A stretch of DNA of 35,036 nucleotides from Candidatus Aquidulcis sp. (GCA_020723385.1 DYIZ01000041.1:1-35036); one strand, 5' to 3'; counted from the first letter of the stretch, positions 16,401 to 23,128 are shown. Numbers and translations are program-made. Notes: generated from the sequence alone by a model not told the origin.

Positions 16401-17180
16401 AAAGCGCTGCTTGCCAGGTTCCCCAGTACCCGAATCGTTGCAGTGGAACTCGACCCGAAACGGGCAGCGAAGCTGCGCCAGCTTGGGCCGCGAGTGCAGG
16501 TGGTCGAGGGCGACTTCCTGCAATACAACGCCTGTGGGTACGATCTCGTCGTGATGAACCCGCCCTTCGCCGTCGAACGGGATGCTCTCGAATACATCGA
16601 ACATATCAGGCACGCGCTCGCCTTACTAACACCCGCCGGCCAGCTGCTCGCAATCGTCCCCGCTGGGCTGAAATTCCGCAGGGACCGGCGCACGAGCGAG
16701 CTGCGCGCTCTAATCGAGCAGAACGGCCAGATCGAAGATATTCGGGCTGGGGCATTCGATGTATCGGGTACAAGCGTCTCTACTGTGCTGGTAGAGATGC
16801 AGAAGCCGGCGGCCGCCTCGCAAGGAGCGGCGATCATGCCGGATCAGCCTGCCTATCCCTTCACCAAGCAGATTTTCGGCAAGGATGCCATAGACTTGCT
16901 CCGCCAGGCGGCGGCGATTGTGCCGGACATGACTGGTTTTGGCAGCGAGTGGACGCCGGAAGACGGTGCAGTGTTCAACCAGTGGGAACTGGAGCTGGTC
17001 ACCGGGCGCACAGACAAGAAGGCCAGCGCCTTCTACAAGGCCTTGACCGAAATCCATACCCCCGGCGCGCTGCACATCGCCCTGACCCGCATCAACACGG
17101 TGTTCTTTACCGCCGGCGACCGCCGCCGGCGGGAGGCCATCGAAGCCCGGCTGGCGGCCATCGAGAAGGCACTGGCATGA
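13488..17180 (+). CDS. Giant DUF2958 / N6-adenine methyltransferase fusion (1230 aa)
   Basis: ATG 13488 after AAGGAGGT. Segments in order: an N-terminal domain (1-130, unknown); a short WTWLTFPAKPDEAVRGALKSAGARW module (about 148-205) seen in plasmid proteins; a DUF2958-like domain (about 440-545: PHIPKLYACEKA, SSWTWYIMEYD, LCFGLIIGHE, GYFSLKEL); a low-complexity linker; a middle domain (about 720-830); a class I methylase (about 930-1110) with motif I E962-P-S-A-G-E-G and catalytic N1024-P-P-F, specific for adenine N6 by family rule; and a helical tail. Micro-hairpin repeats encode residues about 380-391. It likely modifies element DNA, for example as an anti-restriction methylase. No cognate nuclease is adjacent. 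Confidence 0.85.
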   Translation: MSMHWTEKQAAVARIGEELGCRGWTLFGYSPDRSDGRTDYYCPASWDGIATHPEHPGVVVCVAVDSDCLQRLPDDWPAVENPTPKGRAWHVEIGGRIMSSGTGLSDAIRGGDKGKGAARICDQIEAAAFAKPASVESTAQIGDTNVSRERDWTWLTFPAKPDEAVRGALKSAGARWSKKRAAWFFIRTVSDEEIAALLNKTGGSQIENNCDDDLPPTHTLTPEEAAARCWRDPGLPQYIVSMSDVDRLPYTMNDISRIEVYCMGRDVVLTTGEMVAIAGFVTTSGHPYIEVLADGKESLFAPAHICEPPEGRRLVARQFIKGVLLDENQVTALERHIAMLPEVARPWLDLGRRDAVLPEGKRTTLVETPAAEVAQTFPPGCSLPAGCSVPALTVGAVLESKSWNGGGTEHRFGISLPSPELEDIWTANLSVGSAYDYIPEWARPHIPKLYACEKAAETRETPLAYIKLFTPDSSWTWYIMEYDPAEELCFGLIIGHETERGYFSLKELRQVRGKLGLPIERELWTRPTPVNELPEYQEEWGDGGPYPRKTPAGLTQAQEPVESQPAEFDTPPTPESLAWHILRETEDTDFLMTLARQCARDAGETEPAAIPDYLRLLEAERDFREMSGQAALCQAIGDLIERLADLGFTSEGFQEKASPAASQVSETREPAAAGTTEPRADQSVVGVAPTNGGEGATELRTSTLPQLSADVVGPEPLKPAVAAAAAPLPDRWTVDDVRFLLNKLDEGVRALVSDTQLGLPTIHSIGGEVEHCGYGLMCLKTPEVELTFDAGGAMQRTPSGQGWSQLRVNRGEYPYDFEAAKAKLAAYLPSPDVAAAPAAPRAAAERSAPLARAHTGSQLDPDVLDALSHSTCTDHRLILPAQLERKLYDRVNEVLTRLGGQWKSGKVKAHVFEEDPAPLVAEVLATGIMPPKNPLGFYPTPDDLVDEVIGQITVGSPEAILEPSAGEGAFVKALLARFPSTRIVAVELDPKRAAKLRQLGPRVQVVEGDFLQYNACGYDLVVMNPPFAVERDALEYIEHIRHALALLTPAGQLLAIVPAGLKFRRDRRTSELRALIEQNGQIEDIRAGAFDVSGTSVSTVLVEMQKPAAASQGAAIMPDQPAYPFTKQIFGKDAIDLLRQAAAIVPDMTGFGSEWTPEDGAVFNQWELELVTGRTDKKASAFYKALTEIHTPGALHIALTRINTVFFTAGDRRRREAIEARLAAIEKALA
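14624..14658 (+). repeat. Tandem micro-hairpins, GTTCTTT and GTTCTGT loops
   Basis: CGGGT-GTTCTTT-ACCCG (14624-14640) and CGGGT-GTTCTGT-ACCCG (14642-14658), one base apart, 18-base period, in frame. Confidence 0.8.
14704..14720 (+). repeat. Micro-hairpin, inverted orientation
   Basis: GCGGT-ACAGAAC-ACCGC, loop GTTCTGT on the minus strand, 45 bases after the tandem pair. Confidence 0.75.
15571..15587 (+). repeat. Degenerate micro-hairpin, inverted
   Basis: GCGCT-ACAGAAC-TGCGC; four of five stem pairs hold. It lies in a linker of the methylase fusion. Confidence 0.45.
17098..17112 (+). repeat. Degenerate micro-hairpin
   Basis: CGGT-GTTCTTT-ACCG, 4-bp stem, near the 3' end of the methylase gene. 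Confidence 0.45.
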
Positions 17181-17521
17181 TCCCCTTCCCCACCACCATC
17201 GAAGTAGCTGCCAATGTCTTTGTGGCGGTCCGGGATGGCGGGCTTTGTCGCTTCGACGACAACCCCGGCGCGTTCTGCCCAGCGCAGACCTGCTTCGACG
17301 ACCAGGCCAATTTCCTGGTGTTAGTTGCCCTTCTCTCTCCGCAACTGCTCGGTGGAGAAGGGCAGACGCCGCCTGAGCGCCGCGCGCAGTGGGCTTATCA
17401 AACGAGCTACGCGCGCCGGTTTCTTCAGCGCACCTTGCCTGCACTCAAAGCCCGCCTGGCGGCGCTGGGCGAGGCGGATGCTGTAAAGACGGCTATAATC
17501 CACCCAGGAGCAAACCGATGA
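17177..17521 (+). CDS. Small unknown protein (114 aa)
   Basis: ATG 17177 overlaps the methylase stop by ATGA, so it is translationally coupled. The product begins IPFPTTIEVAANVFVAVRDGGLCRFDD with cysteines in LCRF, FCPAQTC, followed by a hydrophobic NFLVLVALLSPQLLGG and a basic helical end (RRAQWAYQTSYARRFLQRTLPALKARLAALG). No family is recognised. It forms a three-gene unit with the methylase and the DUF4160-like gene. Confidence 0.65.
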   Translation: MIPFPTTIEVAANVFVAVRDGGLCRFDDNPGAFCPAQTCFDDQANFLVLVALLSPQLLGGEGQTPPERRAQWAYQTSYARRFLQRTLPALKARLAALGEADAVKTAIIHPGANR

Positions 17522-17784
17522 GCCAAACTGTCTTGCAGGCCGGCAGCCTGGTTTTCTGGCTGCACACCTACGATGTGGTCAATGACGAGCGCCCCAGCGT
17601 CAATGTGGGGAAAAACGCGCCGGACGCTCGCCGGGATGCCAAGCTCTGGCTGGAGCCGGAGATCGAGATTGATCTCCCTGGCAGCACGCTGAGTGTCAGC
17701 GATCTGCGCAGAGCGATCAAGGCGACTCAGAAGAACCGCCAGGCTTTGATCGAAGCCTGGAAAGCTTCTCGGTGCGAAAGCTGA
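17518..17784 (+). CDS. DUF4160-like protein (88 aa)
   Basis: ATG 17518 overlaps the previous stop by ATGA; AGGAG at 17506-17510 supports it. SVNVGKNAPDARRDAKLWLEPEIEID followed by SDLRRAIKATQKNRQALIEAWKA matches the DUF4160 pattern (small sheet with AKIWLEPEIE-like strand, then a long helix ending near a Trp). DUF4160 proteins often accompany a DUF2442 partner in presumed toxin-antitoxin pairs; none is present here. It is the last gene before a terminator. Confidence 0.7.
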   Translation: MSQTVLQAGSLVFWLHTYDVVNDERPSVNVGKNAPDARRDAKLWLEPEIEIDLPGSTLSVSDLRRAIKATQKNRQALIEAWKASRCES

Positions 17785-17824
17785 GCCGCCGGCGAGTGAA
17801 GCCGGATCGAGCCATCAAGTCAAT

Positions 17825-17880
17825 GCCCCGCCCTGAGCGTCGAGCCAACTGGCTTGCCGCAGGGCGGGGCGTTTTAGTCT
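17825..17880 (+). terminator. Terminator of the methylase operon
   Basis: GCCCCGCCCTG (17825-17835) pairs with CAGGGCGGGGC (17860-17870), enclosing a smaller AGCC/GGCT hairpin; GTTTTAGTCTTT follows. Confidence 0.75.
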
Positions 17881-17885
17881 TTGAA

Positions 17886-18014
17886 CTATAACAGGTCGAA
17901 CTCGAAGGCAGCCACGGCTTCCGGGTCGCGCTTGGCCTTGCGAGCGGCGCGGTAGGCCTGGTATAGGTTGCTAAACTCGCAGATTTGCGGATAGAGGTTC
18001 TTGTAGATATTCAA
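17886..18014 (-). pseudogene. N-terminal stub of a DGR-type reverse transcriptase
   Basis: On the minus strand a TTG at 18014 opens a 42-codon frame beginning MNIYKNLYPQICEFSNLY, continuing QAYRAARKAKR and ending AAFEFDLL at a TAG (17886-17888). This is the characteristic first segment of reverse transcriptases of diversity-generating retroelements and related group II-like RTs (YKNLYPQIC, NLYxAYRxARKxKR, FEFxL). The catalytic domain with YxDD is missing: after FEFDL the reading frame stops and a terminator for the opposite strand follows. It lies 125 bases downstream of the kinase-FGE gene in the same orientation, the usual place for a DGR RT. It cannot be functional as it stands. Confidence 0.75.
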
Positions 18015-18139
18015 GGCTCAAAATGCCACAAAATCCCGCCCATCTGCTGTTCTTTGGTTGCAGAACACGGATGGGTGAATTGCAACGGATAAGACACTGG
18101 GCAGAAGGTCATCCGTTCAATTCCGCCAATCCGCTGTTC

Positions 18140-20182
18140 TCATGGGGAAGCGGCGCAACGAAAACCAATGTGGAGGCCTCTGCCACCCTGAATACCATTA
18201 TAGCGATCGGATGTACGAACAAATTCCCCATCATAATACCAACTTCCCCCGCGCAATCCCCGATAGCTGCCGCTGGATGGGCCAGTAGGGTTTTTGTACG
18301 GTGCTGATAAATAATAAATTGAAACATACCAGTCGTTTATCCACTCCCATACGTTACCTGCCATATCATAAACTTGATAGGGGCTAACTCCCGATTGAAA
18401 TGAGCCAACAGGAGCAGTCTCCAGATAATTATCACAGTTTGGGCCTCCTGGAACAACATAACTATCGAACTGTGTCTCATCATCAAAATTTCCTTTGCGA
18501 CAGTCAAATTTATTACCCCACGGGTAAATGCGTTCATCTGTCCCGCGTGCAGCCTTTTCCCACTCTGCCTCTGTTGGCAGCCGTCTTCCAGCCCATTCAC
18601 AATAAGTTTTGGCATCATTCCAACTTACCTGTACGACGGGGTAATCTATTAATCCACTTGTACCGCTAGATGGCCCATGTGGGTGTTGCCAGTTTGCACC
18701 ATTCACCTCTACCCACCCATTGCCCAACCATGCGATAGCCCATCCTTGGATTTCGGAATCCGTTTGGTAATCAGTAGCAGCTACGAATTCTGCAAACATG
18801 GCGTTGGTTACCTCAACTTGATCTATCCAGTAGGCGTCCAGGTAGACAGTATGAATAGGCTTTTCGTCGTCGGCACCATCGTTGGAACCCATCGTGAAAT
18901 CTCCGGCCGGCACGTACACCAGCGTCATGCCATCCTTGGGCGAAATCAGCGTCGAGCCAATCCCCGGCCTGAGGGTCGGGGTGGCAGTAATCGGCAATGG
19001 CTTCGGTGTGGCCGTCGGCGTGCGCGTCAAACTGAGCGCCAGGGCCGTTAGAGTGCCGTGAACGTCAACTGTTGGGGTCGGATGGATGAACATACTCCCT
19101 ATAACCACCGTCAACACCACAACCAGAAGCGCCAGCGCGCCCCCGCCTGCCCCAATCCAGCCCCACGGCAGGCGGCGTTTCTGCGTCAGCGGCGCGTAAG
19201 CCGTGCCTGGCGCAGCAACTTGCGGGGCGGCTGTTGGCTGTACGGTCGGGTACACCGTCATCAGCGGTTTTGCAGGCGGCGGCGTTGATGGATGACCGGC
19301 GACCGATGACGGTAGACCGTTGACCGCCGACGGCTGACCGCTGACCGCAGCTTTCAATTCAGCCGCGCTCTGAAACCGCTGGTCAGGCAGGAGCGCCATG
19401 GCTTTCAAGATCACGGCTTCGGCCTGGATAGAAATGGCTGGATTCAGGCTGCGCGGCGTGGGTAGCGGTCTGCCCCCTATACGAGCGATACTCTCGACCG
19501 GCGTTTGCCCGGTCAGCGCGGTATACACCGTGGCCCCCAGGGCATACACATCCGTGCGGCTGTCGGTAGGTTCCTGCCCATACTGCTCGAAAGGTGCGTA
19601 GCCCGGCGTCACCGCCCGCGCCCCCAGCGTTGTACGCTTCAGCGGATCATACAGCTTGGCGATACCAAAATCCACCAGCATGGCGGTTCCATCCGGGCAA
19701 ATACGAATATTGGCCGGTTTCAAATCGCGGTGGATGATGGGCGGCGTACGCGTGTGCAAATAAGTGAGCGCGTCGCAAATCTGAGCAAACCAGGGTAATA
19801 CCTGCGCCTCCGGCAATCCGCTGACCGCTGAACGCTGAACGCTGACCCCGGTGTTCTGTACCGGCGCTTCCAGCTTCGTCTGCAAATCCTCCCCCTCAAC
19901 GTACTCCATGACGAGATACTGCCCCTGTCCCTGCACCGAGAAGTGATCCATCACCTTTGGCAGGTTGGGGTGGCGCAGGTTGGCAAGGATGGAAGCCTCG
20001 CGGGCAAACTGCCGCGCGGCTTCCTCCCCAATCTCGAAATTCTCCTTGACGGCGCAAGGGGCATTCAAACGGGTATCCCAGGCTTTGTACACCGCCCCAA
20101 ATCCGCCCTGACCAAGCATTTTGACGATGCGGTAACGACCGATCAGCACCGCTCCGGTTTGTAATGGCGCATCAATTGGCAT
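18140..20182 (-). CDS. Ser/Thr kinase - FGE-sulfatase fusion; candidate DGR variable protein
   Basis: 680 residues from ATG 20182, with CTGGAGGG upstream on the minus strand. Kinase domain 17-275: glycine loop GQGGFGAVY, K46, E64, H151-R-D153 and D171-F-G, APE-like APFEQYG, all intact. A Pro/Thr linker precedes one membrane span (about 341-364), then FGE-sulfatase (C-type lectin fold) 417-680 with GMTLVYVPAGDFTMGS, RRLPTEAEWEKAARG, AGNVWEW and final IGFRC. The kinase is thus cytoplasmic and the lectin-like domain outside. The C-terminal segment GGSWYYDGEFVRTSDRYN (645-662) has the form of a DGR variable region. Heptamer repeats encode two loops (about 113-124 and 280-298). Confidence 0.85.
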   Translation of the reverse strand: MPIDAPLQTGAVLIGRYRIVKMLGQGGFGAVYKAWDTRLNAPCAVKENFEIGEEAARQFAREASILANLRHPNLPKVMDHFSVQGQGQYLVMEYVEGEDLQTKLEAPVQNTGVSVQRSAVSGLPEAQVLPWFAQICDALTYLHTRTPPIIHRDLKPANIRICPDGTAMLVDFGIAKLYDPLKRTTLGARAVTPGYAPFEQYGQEPTDSRTDVYALGATVYTALTGQTPVESIARIGGRPLPTPRSLNPAISIQAEAVILKAMALLPDQRFQSAAELKAAVSGQPSAVNGLPSSVAGHPSTPPPAKPLMTVYPTVQPTAAPQVAAPGTAYAPLTQKRRLPWGWIGAGGGALALLVVVLTVVIGSMFIHPTPTVDVHGTLTALALSLTRTPTATPKPLPITATPTLRPGIGSTLISPKDGMTLVYVPAGDFTMGSNDGADDEKPIHTVYLDAYWIDQVEVTNAMFAEFVAATDYQTDSEIQGWAIAWLGNGWVEVNGANWQHPHGPSSGTSGLIDYPVVQVSWNDAKTYCEWAGRRLPTEAEWEKAARGTDERIYPWGNKFDCRKGNFDDETQFDSYVVPGGPNCDNYLETAPVGSFQSGVSPYQVYDMAGNVWEWINDWYVSIYYLSAPYKNPTGPSSGSYRGLRGGSWYYDGEFVRTSDRYNGIQGGRGLHIGFRCAASP
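18152..18250 (-). other. Putative DGR variable region (VR)
   Basis: Encodes residues 645-677 of the kinase-FGE protein. Codons TAT TAT GAT, GAT, TAT AAT GGT share third base T and differ at positions 1-2, as expected from adenine-directed mutagenesis of AAT codons. A 5-bp stem (18131-18135 with 18149-18153) surrounds the stop codon. No matching template repeat was seen in the window. Confidence 0.5.
19291..19346 (-). repeat. Degenerate heptamer array (eight units)
   Basis: Eight consecutive 7-base units close to GCTGACC on the plus strand. It encodes the VSGQPSAVNGLPSSVAGHP linker of the kinase gene. Confidence 0.7.
19819..19846 (-). repeat. Heptamer array (four units)
   Basis: CGCTGAC, CGCTGAA, CGCTGAA, CGCTGAC on the plus strand, directly followed by a micro-hairpin. 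It encodes an insert in the kinase domain. Confidence 0.7.
19848..19864 (+). repeat. Micro-hairpin CCGGT-GTTCTGT-ACCGG
   Basis: Perfect 5-bp stem with the family loop. It joins the heptamer array and encodes PVQNTG on the minus strand. Confidence 0.75.
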
Positions 20183-20262
20183 TCTTCACAGCCCTCCAGG
20201 TCAATCCATACCCATCGCGATCACGTTATTTGTATCACAATCCACAAAATCACGAAAGGCGC

Positions 20263-20283
20263 ACCAGGTAGCGAATACCTGGT
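20263..20283 (+). promoter_or_regulatory. Inverted repeat in the divergent kinase/parB region
   Basis: ACCAGGTA (20263-20270) pairs with TACCTGGT (20276-20283), 5-base loop. It lies between divergent genes and could be an operator or ParB-related site. The 213-base region has no clear two-box promoter. Confidence 0.45.
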
Positions 20284-20344
20284 CGTCGCCTGTTCACCCA
20301 ACCAGGCTCGTTTCAGCCCTGGCTACACAAATACCATCATTCAA

Positions 20345-20372
20345 GCAGCCCCGCCCACCCCGGCGGGGCTGC
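20345..20372 (+). promoter_or_regulatory. Leader hairpin ahead of parB
   Basis: Perfect 11-bp arms GCAGCCCCGCC (20345-20355) and 20362-20372, 6-base loop, 23 bases before the parB ATG. Confidence 0.7.
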
Positions 20373-20395
20373 GCCATTTCCAGGAGGTGAAAAAC

Positions 20396-21289
20396 ATGCA
20401 AATACCGATCTCCAAAATCCACCCCAACCCCGACCAGCCCCGCAAGCACTTTGATCCGGACGAGTTGGCCGCCGTGGCTGCCACGATGCGCCAGCACGGC
20501 GTTCTCCAGCCAATAACCGTGTTCGAGGTCGAAGGGGAATACATCCTCGAAGACGGCGAGCGGCGCGTGCGCGCCGCGAAGCTGGCCGGCCTGGCGGAGG
20601 TTCCGGCCCGTATCCTGCCGCCGAAACCGGGCGGGTACGACAGCCTGGTACGCGCGGCCATCGCCAACATCCAGCGGGCGCGGCTCACGCCATCCGAGGA
20701 AGGCCATACCTTCAAACGCCTGCAGGACGAGCGCGGCTGGCGCGTGGCGCAGATCGCCGCCGAGTTCGGCCTGTGCGAGCCGACGGTCAAGAACCGCCTG
20801 GCGGTCGCCCGGCTGGACGAGCCGATCCAGCAGTGGATAGACCAGGGCCGCCTGCCCTCCGACCAGCGGGTAGTCGAGGCATTACTGGCAATCCCCGATG
20901 CACAGATGCGCCTGGCGCTGGCCGGGAAGCTGGCCGAGCGCAAGGCTGCCATCAAAGTGTGCTTGGCAGCCTGCACGAAGCTGAACGCGCCGAAACCGAA
21001 GGCCCGCACCGCGAGCCGCATCGCTCGATCCACGCCCGCCGAAGGCCAGGCGCGCTGGAACGCGTTCAGCCAGGCCGGGCAGCTCCCGCCCTGGCCGATG
21101 TTCAACCGGGCAGTGGCTGCGGCTTGCGAGAAGACCTGCACGCTGGCCGGCGAAGCCGACGGTGCGGTCTGTAAGGATTGCCCGATGGCGCTCATGGTCG
21201 TGGGCTTGATCGAGGCCGCCGCTGCGGGAGCGAAGCCTGCCTGGCCGGTGAAGGAAGGATGCTCCAACCGGGCGTCTGCGCGACCATGA
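20396..21289 (+). CDS. parB: ParB family protein (PRTRC-associated type)
   Basis: 297 residues from ATG 20396 with AGGAGGTGA upstream. The ParB/Spo0J nuclease-like fold is clear: ISKIHPNPDQPRKHF, the Q39-P-I strand and the G54-E-R-R-V-R-A box that binds CTP in ParB relatives. A helix-turn-helix follows (VAQIAAEFGLCEPTVKNRLAVARL, about 115-138). The C-terminus holds four cysteines (C-x3-C and CKDC), a probable zinc site not typical of chromosomal ParB. No parA is nearby. A ParB relative heading a ThiF/JAMM cassette is the definition of PRTRC systems, and that cassette follows at 23623. Confidence 0.9.
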   Translation: MQIPISKIHPNPDQPRKHFDPDELAAVAATMRQHGVLQPITVFEVEGEYILEDGERRVRAAKLAGLAEVPARILPPKPGGYDSLVRAAIANIQRARLTPSEEGHTFKRLQDERGWRVAQIAAEFGLCEPTVKNRLAVARLDEPIQQWIDQGRLPSDQRVVEALLAIPDAQMRLALAGKLAERKAAIKVCLAACTKLNAPKPKARTASRIARSTPAEGQARWNAFSQAGQLPPWPMFNRAVAAACEKTCTLAGEADGAVCKDCPMALMVVGLIEAAAAGAKPAWPVKEGCSNRASARP

Positions 21290-22575
21290 TGGCCCTTCCA
21301 ACGCTTGACTATCTGATCGAGCGGGCAGTCGCCGCCGCCGAGCTGGAAGCCGGCCAGCCTGCGGCGCTCGTGGCCGCTCGCAGCACACTGCCCCTGGCGC
21401 TGTGCGCTTTCCGCCAACCTGCCCGGAAGGCCAAAAGCCCGGCCTGGTCTCAGCCGGAAGAGGCTTTCCTGGCCGAGAGCCTGGGGCGGTTGACCGAAGA
21501 CGACATCGCCCGCCGCCTGGGGCGCACGCCGGTTGCCGTCCGCCTGCGCTGGAAACGCCTGCGTCTGCCCGCGCCCAGCAAACATCCCGACTACTTGACC
21601 GCCCGCAAAGCAGCCGACCTGCTGGGAATTGACGTTCACAAGGTTGCCGGCTGGGGGGACTACGGCATCCTGCCCGGCGATTTGATGGCCGGAAAACGCC
21701 GCATCCGGCGCATTCACAAGACCGCCCTGAAGCGCTGGCTGGTGCGGCCGGAAAGCTGGGTGTACTTCGACTACCGAAAGATCTGCGACTCGCGCCTGCG
21801 GCGGTTGGTCGAACTGGCTCTGGCGCGCTGGGGCGACGAATGGTGGAGTGTGCGTCAGGTTGCTGACTACCACCACGCCGAGACGAAAGATGTGCAGCGA
21901 TATATCTACCGGGGTGAGCTGCCGGCCATCCAGGCGATCAATCAGGGCGGTCGCGGCCAGGCCGGGTGGAGCTTCTGGTACGTGCGCAAATCAGACGCGC
22001 TGAAACTCATTATCCGTCGGGGACGCGGCGCGGGACACGATCTGCCCCACAACCCCGCCGCCGACGCCTACCTCCTGCTCGGTCGGGCGATCGGCCTCTC
22101 GACGAACGCGCTCGCTCACCGGCTGGGCCAAAACGCCAAACAGGTCTCATATCGTCTGGCGGTTCTGCGCCGGCAGGGTGAAATCCCGGCGCTCATCGAG
22201 CGGTACAAGCTGCCGGTTGCTTATGATCCTGCCACCGGCGCACTGTTCGCCGACTGGCGGGAATGTCCGGGCAAGTTTCCACGCCTGGAGCGGGCCATCG
22301 CCCGATTCCTGGGCTGGCTGAACGGGATGGCGAAACCGCCAGCCCGCCCTGACTGCCTGCTGGTCGCCAATGTGCTGCGCTGTTATATAGCGCCGCGCTG
22401 TTTTGTAGCGCCGTGCGCTTGGGCCGAACATATCGGGAGTCCGGCAGTCGCCCGGATATTGGGCGGCAGACAAATCAACCCGAAGAACCTGGAACGCGCA
22501 TACAACGCGCTGCGCACCCAGGGCTGTGATCCACTTCAACCTTATCCAAAAGAAGGAGGTGTTTATGCCCATTAA
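21286..22575 (+). CDS. Multi-HTH DNA-binding protein (429 aa)
   Basis: ATG 21286 overlaps the parB stop; ATG 21259 upstream is an alternative. Residues about 53-92 (SQPEEAFLAESLGRLTEDDIARRLGRTPVAVRLRWKRL) look like a Myb/SANT-type helix triplet. Residues 102-130 (YLTARKAADLLGIDVHKVAGWGDYGILP) resemble an excisionase/MerR winged helix, and a second such unit follows (WSVRQVADYHHAETKDVQRYIYRGELPAIQ). A third HTH-like stretch is GLSTNALAHRLGQNAKQVSYRLAVLRRQG. It probably binds several sites on the element with ParB. Two micro-hairpins encode RCYIAPRCFVAP near residue 370. Confidence 0.75.
   Translation: MMALPTLDYLIERAVAAAELEAGQPAALVAARSTLPLALCAFRQPARKAKSPAWSQPEEAFLAESLGRLTEDDIARRLGRTPVAVRLRWKRLRLPAPSKHPDYLTARKAADLLGIDVHKVAGWGDYGILPGDLMAGKRRIRRIHKTALKRWLVRPESWVYFDYRKICDSRLRRLVELALARWGDEWWSVRQVADYHHAETKDVQRYIYRGELPAIQAINQGGRGQAGWSFWYVRKSDALKLIIRRGRGAGHDLPHNPAADAYLLLGRAIGLSTNALAHRLGQNAKQVSYRLAVLRRQGEIPALIERYKLPVAYDPATGALFADWRECPGKFPRLERAIARFLGWLNGMAKPPARPDCLLVANVLRCYIAPRCFVAPCAWAEHIGSPAVARILGGRQINPKNLERAYNALRTQGCDPLQPYPKEGGVYAH
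22377..22411 (+). repeat. Tandem micro-hairpins, GTTATAT and GTTTTGT loops
   Basis: GCGCT-GTTATAT-AGCGC (22377-22393) and GCGCT-GTTTTGT-AGCGC (22395-22411), one base apart with the same 18-base period as the other tandem pairs. Confidence 0.75.
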
Positions 22576-22837
22576 TCCCCCATTGATGGCCTGCGGTCAC
22601 ACGGCCAATGCCCACGACGAGCAAGGAAATCCCGTCTGCGTGATCTGCACCGGGATCCACCCCGGCGCTGACCAGGTGGCCGAGAAACCCGACCTGACCG
22701 GGCGGATGGCGGAATGCCTGGGATGCCGCCATACTCCGCCCACCCAAACTCAATCATCATGGAATCTGCCGTTCTTTCGGTACCAGCCTGGGCAGCAAAC
22801 CGATAGCTACGACTGCGGCTGTTACGGATGGGATTGA
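22565..22837 (+). CDS. Small cysteine-rich protein (90 aa)
   Basis: ATG 22565 after AAGGAGGT, overlapping the previous gene by 11 bases. Metal-binding candidates are C10-x-H12, C25/C28 (CVIC), C51/C54 (CLGC) and a terminal C-G-C near the end, enough for two zinc sites. Aromatic NLPFFRYQPGQQTDSYDCGCYGWD closes it. Not recognised beyond that. Confidence 0.6.
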   Translation: MPINPPLMACGHTANAHDEQGNPVCVICTGIHPGADQVAEKPDLTGRMAECLGCRHTPPTQTQSSWNLPFFRYQPGQQTDSYDCGCYGWD

Positions 22838-22840
22838 CCG

Positions 22841-23128
22841 ATGGCAGATATAACTACAACTACAGCCGAAACCACCATCCCCTCCGACATTGCAGAGGTA
22901 TTCGGCACGCTCGGTATTCTGCTGCTCGACCTGACCGACACGATGGCCGAGGATGTCAAGGAATGGCGCAGCGACTTGCGTCAGGCTGTTCGGGAGTGGA
23001 AAGCCGGCGGCAAAGAGCCGGACTGGCAATCCTTCCGCGAGTGGATGAACGACATCTGCCAGGACGACGGCATGCCCGGCCTGTTCGCTGCGGAGGCGGA
23101 AAATGAGCCAGCCGCAGCCGTGGCTTGA
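22841..23128 (+). CDS. Small acidic unknown protein (95 aa)
   Basis: ATG 22841, three bases after the previous stop. A Thr-rich start (ADITTTTAETTIPSD) is followed by a hydrophobic helix (VFGTLGILLLDLTDTM) and an acidic, tryptophan-containing helical part (EWRSDLRQAVREWKAGG, EWMNDICQDD). It overlaps the next gene by 26 bases. No family recognised. Confidence 0.6.
   Translation: MADITTTTAETTIPSDIAEVFGTLGILLLDLTDTMAEDVKEWRSDLRQAVREWKAGGKEPDWQSFREWMNDICQDDGMPGLFAAEAENEPAAAVA

Noticed and set aside
18015-18139. Template repeat of the presumed retroelement between the kinase-FGE gene and the RT stub
   Set aside because: This 125-base gap shows no extended similarity to 18152-18250; only short stems are present, so no template repeat is claimed.
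20341-21876. Long open frame (511 codons) on the minus strand opposite parB
   Set aside because: High-GC antisense artefact; parB and the HTH gene on the plus strand have clear families, ribosome sites and coupling, and the antisense product has no motif.
22769-22780. GTTCTTT in the small cysteine-rich gene
   Set aside because: No complementary 5-base arms around it.
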